Shown piece after piece: positions 7,186 to 14,144 of a stretch of 28,498 nt of DNA. The notes beneath the pieces were generated by a model that saw nothing but the letters and a program-made list of their open reading frames with translations, had not been told where the DNA came from and ran no database searches. The translations under genes and the position numbers were made by a program. Source of the DNA: CAYMSF01 sp964542255 (GTDB lineage: Bacteria > Verrucomicrobiota > Lentisphaeria > Victivallales > Victivallaceae); the NCBI GenBank assembly GCA_964542255.1, contig CAZITV010000016.1:1-28498 (forward strand), written 5' to 3'. The first letter of the stretch is position 1, and every line of letters begins with the position of its first letter.

Positions 7186-7424
7186 CGATGACGCTGAGAG
7201 ATGCCGCGTCCGGTGGTCGGACTATATTGATTTGCCCAGCGCTCAACCAGCGGCTGCAAAATAAAGTCTTCCAGCTCCGGGGTTCGTTCCAGCATAAAAT
7301 TGCAGTACGGACACGCCGGGTAGTTTTCGATATCCATTGGGACTAGTAATTCAGCGCATTTCGGACAAATCAAATATTTAATTTTTGGTTCGTCATTTCT
7401 GCGAAATTCATATTTTATAGTCAT
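7176..7424 (-). CDS. Small zinc-ribbon protein
   Basis: This 82-aa protein contains ICPKCAELLVPMDIENYPACPYC, a classic two-knuckle zinc ribbon (CPKC and CPYC about 17 residues apart). A helix follows (LEDFILQPLVERWANQ) and then a basic tail. The start is preceded by AAAGAAG. The 3' end overlaps the K+ channel gene on the opposite strand by 10 bp, and that channel also ends in a CPHC motif. Its function is unknown; such ribbons serve in nucleic-acid or protein binding. Coding status is supported by the motif and by the ribosome site, not by comparison. Confidence 0.65.
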   Translation of the reverse strand: MTIKYEFRRNDEPKIKYLICPKCAELLVPMDIENYPACPYCNFMLERTPELEDFILQPLVERWANQYSPTTGRGISQRHRYS

Positions 7425-7860
7425 AATTAACTTCTTTCATTTATCCTGCAATTTATCTAGAGGAGTATCTCAAAACAACCTATGTTCTATCTGTTTTTTC
7501 GGATGATTCTCTGAAACTGGTTTTTGCCTTATATGCTCAAGCCGCACTAATATTCTGTCACGACTAAATTATCTCACTGCAATTACATAGTATAATATAC
7601 AGCCGGTTTTATGATTTTTAAATAGCAATATCTGGATACTCTCATATTTTTCGATTGAATCGTGTATAAAGAGTTGGAAAAATGGGCCAATCAGCGTTAT
7701 CTTAAGCAACTATTCGGCAGGCAGCAGCGGCAACCCGGCATACCAGCGGGAGATGTAGCGTACCAGCAAAACTCAAGGCGTCCAGTAGAAACACAAAGAT
7801 ATAACGGTTTTTCCGGATAGCAAATCATATTAAGTTGCCGTGACCAATAAGGAATAAACA
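7425..7860. other. Intergenic region upstream of aroE, with a possible gene remnant
   Basis: The first 200 bp are AT-rich and featureless apart from presumed promoters. Bases 7659-7820 (plus) are open and read ELEKWANQRYLKQL, then a Gln/Arg-rich stretch, ending GFSG-stop at 7818-7820. The only start is a GTG at 7662 without a Shine-Dalgarno. EKWANQ echoes ERWANQ in the preceding zinc-ribbon protein, so this may be a decayed paralogous tail. I do not call it a gene. Confidence 0.3.
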
Positions 7861-8718
7861 GTGATTAAGACAAAAAGTTCTAAATATTTAGTAATTGGCG
7901 ATCCGGTGGCGCACTCCTTATCTCCGGAAATGCAGAATGCGGCGTTTCGCCATTATAATTTAGGCGAGCCATACTCAAAATTGCGGGTAACCAAAGAAGA
8001 ATTTCCAGATTTTATCAGCTATGCGCGAGTTCATTTGAACGGCTTTAATATTACAGTGCCGCACAAAAAATTGGTAATTCCTGAACTCGATGAAATTACC
8101 CCGATGGCAAAATTAGCAGACAGCGTTAATACCGTAACCATAAAAAACGGTAAACTCTCTGGCGACTCAACCGATGGTTACGGTTTATCAACTGCTATTA
8201 AAGAAGTTTTCGGAGTAGATGTCGCCGGCAGCAGCTTTTTCTTTATCGGCTGCGGCGGTGCAGTACAGGCTACCGCATTTTATTTTGCAGCCGCCGGAGC
8301 AAAATCATTATACTTCGCCAACCGCAACTTGAATAAAGTAGAAGATTTGGCAGGACGTTTAACTCAAGCTTTTCCGCAGAGCAATATTAACTGCTGCACT
8401 CTGACCAATCTTGAGCGCATCAAGGATTTTATCAACAAATCCCAAGTTGCGATTCAAGGAACCAGCCTAGGACTAAAAGATAGTGACGCAATGCCGTTTC
8501 CAGGGGAACTGCTGCGGGATATCTGTTTTTATGAAACTATCTACCGTGCCACACCGTTATTGCGCTGCGCCGCGGCAATGGGGTTAAAAGTTTCAGACGG
8601 CCGCACTATGCTGCTGCACCAGGGCGCGAAAGCTTTCGAAATTTGGACAGGCAAGCCGGCACCTGTTGAAGCAATGCGCGCCGGATTAGAGCACGCCATG
8701 ACCATCAGAGAGAAATAA
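7861..8718 (+). CDS. aroE: Shikimate dehydrogenase
   Basis: AroE reduces 3-dehydroshikimate to shikimate with NADPH in chorismate synthesis. The GTG start is supported by AAGGA 8 nt upstream and by the N-terminus KYLVIGDPVAHSLSPEMQNAAF, which matches the family's substrate-binding start. Catalytic residues are visible: K69 in NITVPHK and D105 in GDSTDGYG. The Rossmann domain has a glycine-rich loop (FIGCGGAVQATAFYF), then ANRN for NADP phosphate recognition, and a C-terminal DGRTMLLHQGAKAFEIWTG. The length (285 aa) is normal. The stop codon TAA is followed directly by the ATG of the prepilin peptidase gene, so the two are translationally linked. Confidence 0.96.
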   Translation: MIKTKSSKYLVIGDPVAHSLSPEMQNAAFRHYNLGEPYSKLRVTKEEFPDFISYARVHLNGFNITVPHKKLVIPELDEITPMAKLADSVNTVTIKNGKLSGDSTDGYGLSTAIKEVFGVDVAGSSFFFIGCGGAVQATAFYFAAAGAKSLYFANRNLNKVEDLAGRLTQAFPQSNINCCTLTNLERIKDFINKSQVAIQGTSLGLKDSDAMPFPGELLRDICFYETIYRATPLLRCAAAMGLKVSDGRTMLLHQGAKAFEIWTGKPAPVEAMRAGLEHAMTIREK

Positions 8719-9558
8719 ATGAATATATCGCCATATTGTCCGGATTTGTATATTTTCTGGTCTATTGCCGCATTCGTCTTAGGATGCTGCATCGGCAGTT
8801 TTTTAAATGTTTGTATTTGGCGGATGCCGCGCGGGGAATCCGTAGTTACCGCCCCGTCCCATTGTCCGCACTGCAATCACGACATTGCCTGGTATGAAAA
8901 CCTGCCGCTGGTAAGCTGGCTGGTACTGCGCGGTAAATGCAGTGCCTGCAGGTCGCCCATTACATTTCGTTATTTTTTTGTTGAATTACTAACTGGAATC
9001 CTCTTCTTCGCACTATTCTACAAAGTAATTGATAATTCTCAGCCGGTGGGGATATTCCCAGTTTATTTGGGAATGGCCATGCTAATCATTACCACTGTTT
9101 TTATTGATTACGAACATTGTATTATACCAGACAAAACCACCTATCCGGCAATGGTGCTCGGAATCGCAGCGGCACTAATTTTTCCCGAGACCTGGCATGC
9201 TCCGCATTGGACTACCGCCGGCATCGCCGCGGTCTTGAGTATGATTATCAGCGGCACATTCATGGCGCTATTCGCCATGATTGGAAAAATGGTTTTTAAA
9301 GTTGAGGTGCTGGGCTGGGGTGATGTCAAATATATCGCCGCGGTCGGCGCATGTCTGGGCATTCCGTGCGCATTCGCTACGCTCCTGTTCGGTTCCATCG
9401 CCGGCGCCTTGACCGGAATAGGCATGGTCATATTGCGCCGCGGCAGCTTAAAAACGGCCATTCCGTTTGGTCCATATCTGGCAACCGGAACACTGCTGTG
9501 GATGTTTTTCGGTGAATGGCTGACAAATCTATATCTGCAACTATTTTCACATCATTGA
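8719..9558 (+). CDS. pilD: Type IV prepilin peptidase / methyltransferase (A24 family)
   Basis: This inner-membrane aspartic peptidase cleaves prepilin leaders after glycine and methylates the new N-terminus. The 279-aa protein shows the full bifunctional form. The cytoplasmic N-terminal domain GSFLNVCIWRMPRG is followed by two zinc knuckles (C49-x2-C52 and C74-x2-C77). The catalytic aspartates are D130 (FIDYEHCIIPD) and D202 (GWGDVKY), and there are about seven or eight hydrophobic helices. It starts on the base after the aroE stop and is followed 23 bp later by uvrC. A clear candidate substrate in the window is the pseudopilin at 26317, with its G9/F10 cleavage site and Glu at mature position 5. 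Confidence 0.96.
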   Translation: MNISPYCPDLYIFWSIAAFVLGCCIGSFLNVCIWRMPRGESVVTAPSHCPHCNHDIAWYENLPLVSWLVLRGKCSACRSPITFRYFFVELLTGILFFALFYKVIDNSQPVGIFPVYLGMAMLIITTVFIDYEHCIIPDKTTYPAMVLGIAAALIFPETWHAPHWTTAGIAAVLSMIISGTFMALFAMIGKMVFKVEVLGWGDVKYIAAVGACLGIPCAFATLLFGSIAGALTGIGMVILRRGSLKTAIPFGPYLATGTLLWMFFGEWLTNLYLQLFSHH

Positions 9559-9581
9559 GCAAAGGTTACCAGGAGGAGGAT

Positions 9582-11060
9582 ATGCAGGGTAATATCGCCT
9601 TCCATCCGGGTGAAATTCCCGCATTGCCGGGTGTTTACATATTTCGCGACCGCTTTGGCACGGTCATTTATGTCGGCAAGGCGGCGAATTTACGAAAACG
9701 GCTCAGCTCATATTTCCAACCTTCCAAACAAATCCGTGCTGAACCTAAATTACGCTCGTTAATCAATAGTATCGCCAGCTGGGAATATCAATCCGTCAAG
9801 AATGAAGATGAATCGCTGCTGCTGGAGTCGCAACTCATCAAACAATATGCCCCTCATTACAACGTATTGATGCGCGATGATAAACGTTTCCTGCAGGTAA
9901 AAATCAATCTCAACGCACCTTTCCCGCGCTTGGAACTGGCACGACTGCGTAAAGATGACGGCTGCCGTTACTTCGGACCATTCCCGCACGGCTATGCACT
10001 AAAAGCAACTATAGAATTCCTATCGGTCTATTTTAAACTTCGTTCCTGCCGCACCCCGGTGCCAGATGCCAACGACCGCAAACACTGCCTCTACCATAAA
10101 CATTGCACTGAACCGTGCCTCGGCAAAGTTACTTCTGAGGAGTACCGCAAGCAGGTTGAACGGATGCAGCAGGTGTTAGGCGGCAGCATCAACCCTTTGC
10201 TCGATGAATTACGGCAGCAAATGCAGGAATTGGCCGCGGCGCGGAAATTTGAACAGGCGGCATCATTTCGCGATGTTATGGCGAATTTGCAGGCAATATT
10301 CGGCATTAGTACCCGCCGCTTCATCAATGCTTCACTAAAATCGGCTGCCGGTGATGAAGCATTAAACGACTTGGCGCTGGCATTAGGCACTGACCGGCTG
10401 CCGGAGCGTATTGAGGGTTTTGATATCTCCAATCTTGGCGGCACGATGGCGGTTGGCAGTATGGTCTGCTTTATTGACGGGAAAGCAGACCGTGCGAAAT
10501 ACCGCCGTTTCCGCATCAAAACCGTGCATCAAAGCGATGACTTTGCGATGATGCGGGAAATGTTTCTTCGTCATTTCTCCCGGAAACTGCAGGAACAGCA
10601 ATCCCTTCCGGATTTAATTATGGTGGACGGCGGCAAAGGACAATTAAGTGCGGCAATCAGCGCGCTAAATGAGATATCCTATCCACCTGCAGCAATTATT
10701 GGTTTGGCGAAAAAGAATGAAGAGATTTATCTGCCTGATTGTTCAGACCCGCTGGTGCTGGAGCGTTTCCGCCCGGCATTAAAATTATTGCAGGCGGTAC
10801 GCGATGAAGCACACCGGTTTGCAGTAAACTACCACCGGCAACTGCGCAACCGCCGCATCAGTGAATCCCTGCTGGACGAGATTCCCGGCATCGGCGAAAC
10901 CAGAAAAAAACTGCTTCTGGAAAATTTCGGTTCAGTCCGTGCATTGCGGCAGGCCTCAGCCGGAGATATCTGCACCAAAGTACCTGGCATCGGCAACATA
11001 TTAGCTCAAACTATTGTTAAAATACTAAACCAAAAAGTAACCGGCAATAAAATATGCTGA
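9582..11060 (+). CDS. uvrC: UvrABC system protein C (compact form)
   Basis: UvrC makes the 3' and 5' incisions in nucleotide excision repair. The start at 9582 is fixed by AGGAGGAGG just upstream and by the family start PGVYIFRDRFGTVIYVGKA (GIY-YIG nuclease, about 12-95). Next come a cysteine cluster (CRTPVPDANDRKHC, CTEPC) like that reported to hold an iron-sulfur cluster, a UVR motif (about 205-240, EFxQAASFRD type), and the RNase H-like nuclease (GFDISNLGG, LIMVDGGKGQL, RDEAHRFAV). Two helix-hairpin-helix motifs follow (IPGIGETRKKLLLENFG, VPGIGNILAQTIV). At 492 aa it is about 120 shorter than E. coli UvrC, mainly between UVR and RNase H, but no catalytic block is lost. Confidence 0.94.
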   Translation: MQGNIAFHPGEIPALPGVYIFRDRFGTVIYVGKAANLRKRLSSYFQPSKQIRAEPKLRSLINSIASWEYQSVKNEDESLLLESQLIKQYAPHYNVLMRDDKRFLQVKINLNAPFPRLELARLRKDDGCRYFGPFPHGYALKATIEFLSVYFKLRSCRTPVPDANDRKHCLYHKHCTEPCLGKVTSEEYRKQVERMQQVLGGSINPLLDELRQQMQELAAARKFEQAASFRDVMANLQAIFGISTRRFINASLKSAAGDEALNDLALALGTDRLPERIEGFDISNLGGTMAVGSMVCFIDGKADRAKYRRFRIKTVHQSDDFAMMREMFLRHFSRKLQEQQSLPDLIMVDGGKGQLSAAISALNEISYPPAAIIGLAKKNEEIYLPDCSDPLVLERFRPALKLLQAVRDEAHRFAVNYHRQLRNRRISESLLDEIPGIGETRKKLLLENFGSVRALRQASAGDICTKVPGIGNILAQTIVKILNQKVTGNKIC

Positions 11061-11083
11061 TACCCAACCAGTAATTTCTGCGA

Positions 11084-11878
11084 TTATGCTTTGTTTGAGT
11101 TGAGCTGTTTGAGATAATTAATCCAGAGTTCGAATCCTGCGCCGGTACGACTGCTCAGCTCAAATAACTGCGCTTCAGGATTGACTTGGCGAAGGTAGCC
11201 GCGGCAGCGCTCAATATCCCAATCCAAATAGGGGCAAAGATCAATTTTGCTGATAATCACTACTTGAGCACGATTGAACAGGGTTGGATACTTAATCGGT
11301 TTATCTTCACCTTCAGGGGCGGAGAGAACCGCAATTTTGAGGTCTTCGCCAAGGTCAAATGACGCGGGACAGACCAGATTGCCGACATTTTCGATGAAGA
11401 GAAGTTGTGTTTCAGGTTGAATTGTCGCGGCGATAGCTTCGCCAACTTGTTTTGCGTTCAAATGACAGGCGTCACCGGTTTCGATTTGAGTCACTGGAGC
11501 GCCTTTACCCAGCATTCTTTTCGCGTCGGCATCGCCACGCTGGTCACCGACGATCACAGCGCAGGAAATTTTCCCGTTAAGCGCCGCCAAAGTACGTTCC
11601 AGCAGTGCGGTTTTTCCTGAGCCCGGAGATGAGATCAGATTGATAGTAAAAATTCCGTGCTGCTGCAGTAGCTGTCGGTTGGTCATCGCAAAGCGTTCAT
11701 TTTCAGCTAAAATATTTAACTCTAAATTGACTATGCTTGAGCGTGAGTTATCATCGTGATGATGTGCACCGGCATGAGCTTCGGCGTGGTCGGCATGAAA
11801 ATAGAGTGTGCCGTCAGCATGTTGATGCTGGTGAATGCCAGATGTATGCCTGCTGCCGCAACCGCATTTTGTGCACAT
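11084..11878 (-). CDS. hypB: Hydrogenase/urease-type nickel incorporation GTPase HypB
   Basis: HypB is the GTPase that, with HypA, delivers nickel to [NiFe]-hydrogenase and in some bacteria to urease. The N-terminus has the high-affinity nickel motif CTKCGCG and a His-rich arm (10 His within residues 11-41, ending AHHHDD) used for nickel storage. The G domain starts with the P-loop SPGSGKT (84-90) and continues with VIVGDQRGDADAKR, the metal-site CH in TGDACHLNA with C in NLVCPASFDLG, and ISKIDL as the guanine-specificity motif. The 264-aa length is normal. No other hyp genes or hydrogenase genes are in the window, so its client enzyme lies elsewhere. The nearby CbiMQO-type transporter is a plausible nickel source. 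Confidence 0.96.
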   Translation of the reverse strand: MCTKCGCGSRHTSGIHQHQHADGTLYFHADHAEAHAGAHHHDDNSRSSIVNLELNILAENERFAMTNRQLLQQHGIFTINLISSPGSGKTALLERTLAALNGKISCAVIVGDQRGDADAKRMLGKGAPVTQIETGDACHLNAKQVGEAIAATIQPETQLLFIENVGNLVCPASFDLGEDLKIAVLSAPEGEDKPIKYPTLFNRAQVVIISKIDLCPYLDWDIERCRGYLRQVNPEAQLFELSSRTGAGFELWINYLKQLNSNKA

Positions 11879-11915
11879 TATATATTAACCTTTAAACATT
11901 TAAAATCGCATTGCT

Positions 11916-11954
11916 GAAAAAAAAATACCCCCGCACCGTGAGGAGCGGGAGTAC
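11916..11954 (-). terminator. Rho-independent terminator of the 66-aa protein gene
   Basis: Read on the minus strand, TACTCCCGC (11953-11945) pairs with GCGGGGGTA (11934-11926), with one mismatch and a 10-nt loop. A run of nine T follows (A at 11917-11925 on the plus strand). It lies 18 bp past the stop of the 11973-12173 gene and isolates hypB from it. Confidence 0.9.
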
Positions 11955-11972
11955 TCAGACCGAGTAAGAAGA

Positions 11973-12173
11973 TTACTTCTTGGCAGCCTTAATCACAGCG
12001 ACGTCAGCCTTAGCATAAACATCTTTGCTAACGAAAGCGGTGAGGTTACGGCCATCTTTGGTTACGGCTTTAAACGCATAGCGTTCATTGCCTTTTTTGC
12101 CATAGGCGGTCTTTCCGGTTACGGCGGCTTTGACTTTCTTCTTGTTCTTCACATCGTAGAAACTGTGATCCAT
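11973..12173 (-). CDS. Lysine-rich small basic protein
   Basis: This 66-aa protein has 15 lysines, starts MDHSFYDVKNKKKVKAAVTG and contains RYAFKAVTKDGRNLTAFVSK. Short beta-strand-like pieces alternate with basic turns, ending in a helix AVIKAAKK. The composition suggests nucleic-acid or ribosome binding; I do not recognise a named family with confidence. It is a stand-alone gene with a strong Shine-Dalgarno (GGAGGG, 6 nt spacing), a good sigma70-type promoter (12219-12246), phased A-tracts further upstream and its own terminator. That is the architecture of a highly expressed monocistronic gene, so coding status is strongly supported even without a family call. Confidence 0.85.
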   Translation of the reverse strand: MDHSFYDVKNKKKVKAAVTGKTAYGKKGNERYAFKAVTKDGRNLTAFVSKDVYAKADVAVIKAAKK

Positions 12174-12218
12174 GTTGCCCTCCTACGGGTTTTATGGGGT
12201 TTAGGGAACTGGAATAAC

Positions 12219-12246
12219 AATATAATCATCTTTATTTAATTGACAA
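12219..12246 (-). promoter_or_regulatory. Promoter of the 66-aa basic protein gene
   Basis: On the minus strand the -35 box TTGTCA (12246-12241) and the -10 box TATATT (12224-12219) are 16 bp apart, about 45 bp upstream of the start codon. The leader between them and the start carries the GGAGGG ribosome site. Confidence 0.65.
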
Positions 12247-12338
12247 ATCGAAAAACTCATTTTTTTTACATAATTCCTGTAAGAATGTGCTTGAAATATT
12301 CGTATATTGTTACTAATAAGCATCTTATGATTTATAAA

Positions 12339-12365
12339 TTTTTTTCGTTTTTTTTTCGTTTTTTT
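12339..12365. promoter_or_regulatory. Phased A/T-tracts (intrinsic bend)
   Basis: Three T-tracts, T7 (12339-12345), T9 (12348-12356) and T7 (12359-12365), are separated by CG dinucleotides. Their centres are exactly 10 bp apart, in phase with the helix repeat, which predicts a strong static bend. It lies about 95 bp upstream of the -35 box of the basic-protein promoter, where it could act as an upstream activating or nucleoid-protein site. Confidence 0.6.
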
Positions 12366-12436
12366 ATTGCAAAGCGCTTGTTACGGTGAAAAATTGATTA
12401 AAATCGGCTGAATTTGCGATGGTTTGGAGAGTAATT

Positions 12437-12514
12437 ATGCGGTTTAGACGCTTAATTATCTTAGTTTTCGTCTTGCTTGAGATTGATTTATGCCCAAAAC
12501 TGCTGTATTTTTAG
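12437..12514 (+). CDS. Possible short signal-peptide-like ORF or truncated gene
   Basis: A 25-codon ORF with a GGAGAG ribosome site 5 nt upstream reads MRFRRLIILVFVLLEIDLC and ends PKLLYF-stop: basic N-terminus, hydrophobic core, then a cysteine. It looks like the signal peptide of a secreted protein whose body is gone. MITE-1 begins 15 bp after the stop. It may be a remnant of a gene disrupted when the element landed, a leader peptide, or chance. Confidence 0.3.
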   Translation: MRFRRLIILVFVLLEIDLCPKLLYF

Positions 12515-12529
12515 GGAACAGATATTTTA

Positions 12530-12850
12530 TACTGAGCAGCAATCTAAAAGATGAGGTAATTGCAAAACTATTTTGAATTGATGTTTTGCAGGATTTTTGG
12601 AAGATTTTGACGATTATAAGCGAAATCTAGCGTAGCAGTGCTGCGCAAGATGAGCTTAAGTCGCCCAAACTCGAAAAAGACGCAAAAATCTCGGAAGAGT
12701 TTTGAAATTAGCTCAGATAGTAAAGATTGCACAGATTTTGAGTTTGGTTTGTATTCTGAAAGTCCGCCGATACCGGGCTTCTGGCGCCATTACCAAACTA
12801 ATTCTCAAAATCTGCCTCGCCTTTGCTAACTTTTAGATTGCTGCTCAGTA
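12530..12850 (+). mobile_element. MITE-1 copy B (non-autonomous element, composite)
   Basis: This is a 321-bp element bounded by perfect 21-bp inverted repeats (left 12530-12550 beginning TACTGAGCAGCAATC; right 12830-12850 ending GCTGCTCAGTA). It is flanked by TTA on both sides (12527-12529 and 12851-12853). It is a sister of 18422-18694 with two differences: a 162-bp MITE-2 inserted after its left terminus, and a 120-bp deletion between CGGG repeats (junction at 12774-12777). It has no transposase gene. A 3-bp TNA-type duplication would fit mobilisation by some IS5-family transposases, which is inference. It ends 58 bp upstream of the phosphoglycerate mutase start. Confidence 0.9.
12553..12714 (+). 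mobile_element. MITE-2 copy inside MITE-1
   Basis: This 162-bp element has imperfect 17-bp inverted repeats: left GAGGTAATTGCAAAACT and right the complement of GAGCTAATTTCAAAACT (15/17). It is flanked by a 4-bp duplication AGAT (12549-12552 and 12715-12718). The uninserted MITE-1 at 18422-18694 has a single AGAT at this position. It is about 94% identical to 25618-25780, which is flanked instead by AGAA. It carries a conserved hairpin at 12630-12646 and no plausible gene. Confidence 0.92.
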
Positions 12851-12908
12851 TTAACTACTACGATAATAATAAGCGGATTTATTTTCGATAAAATGGGATG
12901 CAGAGCAG

Positions 12909-14123
12909 ATGAAAGGGTTGATATTTTTAGCTGACGGTATGGCGGATATGCCACTGGCGCGACTTGGCGGAAAGACTCCGCTGGAATTTGTGCCGACCCC
13001 GGCGATGGACAGTATCGCGGCGGCAGGCGCAAACGGAACATTTCTGACCTTACCGCCGGGATTGCCGACCTCATCTGACGTGGCCAATATGTCAGTATTG
13101 GGTTTTTATCCTGAAGAGAATTATCCCGGACGTGGTCCTATTGAGGCTATCAGTCAAAACATTAATCTAGCGCACGGCGACATTGCGTGGCGCTGTAATT
13201 TGGTAACGGTATCGCCGGAAGGAATCTTGCTGGATTATTCCGCTGGTCACATTGAAAACGAAGTTTCGAGCAGAATTATGCGGGATTTACAGCGTGAGTT
13301 CAACAGCAGCCGGATAAGCTTTTATCCGGGCGTGAGTTATCGTAACTTACTGGTGCTGCACGGTGATGAATTCTCCGCCGCGATTGACTACGCCAAGCCT
13401 GACTCATCACAAGGCATACACATTGATGAATTACGGCTAGTGCCGAGGCAGCACGGCGATAACCGTGCGCTGCATACTATTGCATTTTTAGATGATTTAT
13501 CAGCGCAAGTAAGCAAGTTTCTCGCGCAGCATCCGCTCAATCAAGGTAAAAGTCTGCCGGCAACGCATATTTGGCCGTGGAGCCCCGGTAAAAAGCCGGC
13601 AATTAGTTCATTTAGTGAACGTTATTCCGGATGCACTGGCGCAATCATCAGCGCTGTTGATGTTATCAAAGGGCTTGGCAAGTGCGCGGGCATGACAGTT
13701 ATAGACGTTCCCGGTGCGACCGGTTATATTGACACCAATTATGCCGGCAAAGCCCAGGCGGCAATAGATGCCATCCAGACTCACGATTTTGTCTATTTGC
13801 ACGTGGAGGCGATAGATGAATGCTCACATATGGGCGATTTAGAGTTAAAGATGCAGGCCATCGCAGATTTTGATGCAAAAATTATTGCTCCGGTACTAAA
13901 GGCGCTGGCGGGCCAACCGATACGGTTTGCGCTGCTGCCTGACCATCCGGTGCCAATTGAATTACGGCAGCATACCGTTGACCCGGTGCCGCTGGCGATA
14001 TGCGGCCCCGGCATCAAATCTGATAACATACATCACTATTCAGAAATAGCCTCGTGCTCCGGTTCCCTCGGATTGATGCGTGGTGACCAGTTAATGAGAA
14101 TGCTGCTCAATTTACCCAAATAA
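12909..14123 (+). CDS. apgM: Cofactor-independent phosphoglycerate mutase, ApgM family
   Basis: This 404-aa protein belongs to the ApgM branch of the alkaline-phosphatase superfamily. The N-terminal metal motif LADGMADMP contains D9. The catalytic serine is in LPTSSDVANMSVLGF (S55/S56), and GRGPIEA follows. The inserted domain begins near 75 (WRCNLVTV, DYSAGHIENEV, SFYPGVSYRNLLV), and C-terminal metal ligands lie in HVEAIDECSHMGD and LLPDHPVP. It would interconvert 3- and 2-phosphoglycerate in glycolysis. A closely related bacterial subgroup has been proposed to be an alternative homoserine kinase, and sequence reading alone cannot separate the two. The start follows GCAGAG. The leader carries MITE-1, and the next gene starts 21 bp downstream. 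Confidence 0.88.
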   Translation: MKGLIFLADGMADMPLARLGGKTPLEFVPTPAMDSIAAAGANGTFLTLPPGLPTSSDVANMSVLGFYPEENYPGRGPIEAISQNINLAHGDIAWRCNLVTVSPEGILLDYSAGHIENEVSSRIMRDLQREFNSSRISFYPGVSYRNLLVLHGDEFSAAIDYAKPDSSQGIHIDELRLVPRQHGDNRALHTIAFLDDLSAQVSKFLAQHPLNQGKSLPATHIWPWSPGKKPAISSFSERYSGCTGAIISAVDVIKGLGKCAGMTVIDVPGATGYIDTNYAGKAQAAIDAIQTHDFVYLHVEAIDECSHMGDLELKMQAIADFDAKIIAPVLKALAGQPIRFALLPDHPVPIELRQHTVDPVPLAICGPGIKSDNIHHYSEIASCSGSLGLMRGDQLMRMLLNLPK

Positions 14124-14144
14124 TATTTTACGGAACTGCACGAT

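Noticed and set aside
7662..7820. 52-codon GTG-start ORF upstream of aroE
   Set aside because: There is no ribosome site or recognisable domain. It is kept only as a possible remnant in the intergenic entry.
11128..11137. GTTCGAATCC, resembling a tRNA T-loop
   Set aside because: It lies in the coding sequence of hypB (minus strand, the FELWIN region). No acceptor, D- or anticodon stems surround it.
12638..12829. 63-codon ORF in MITE-1 copy B
   Set aside because: It spans the junction between nested MITE-2 and MITE-1 and the internal deletion. It differs from the matching frame in copy C except for a short shared piece, so it is a by-product of repeat DNA.
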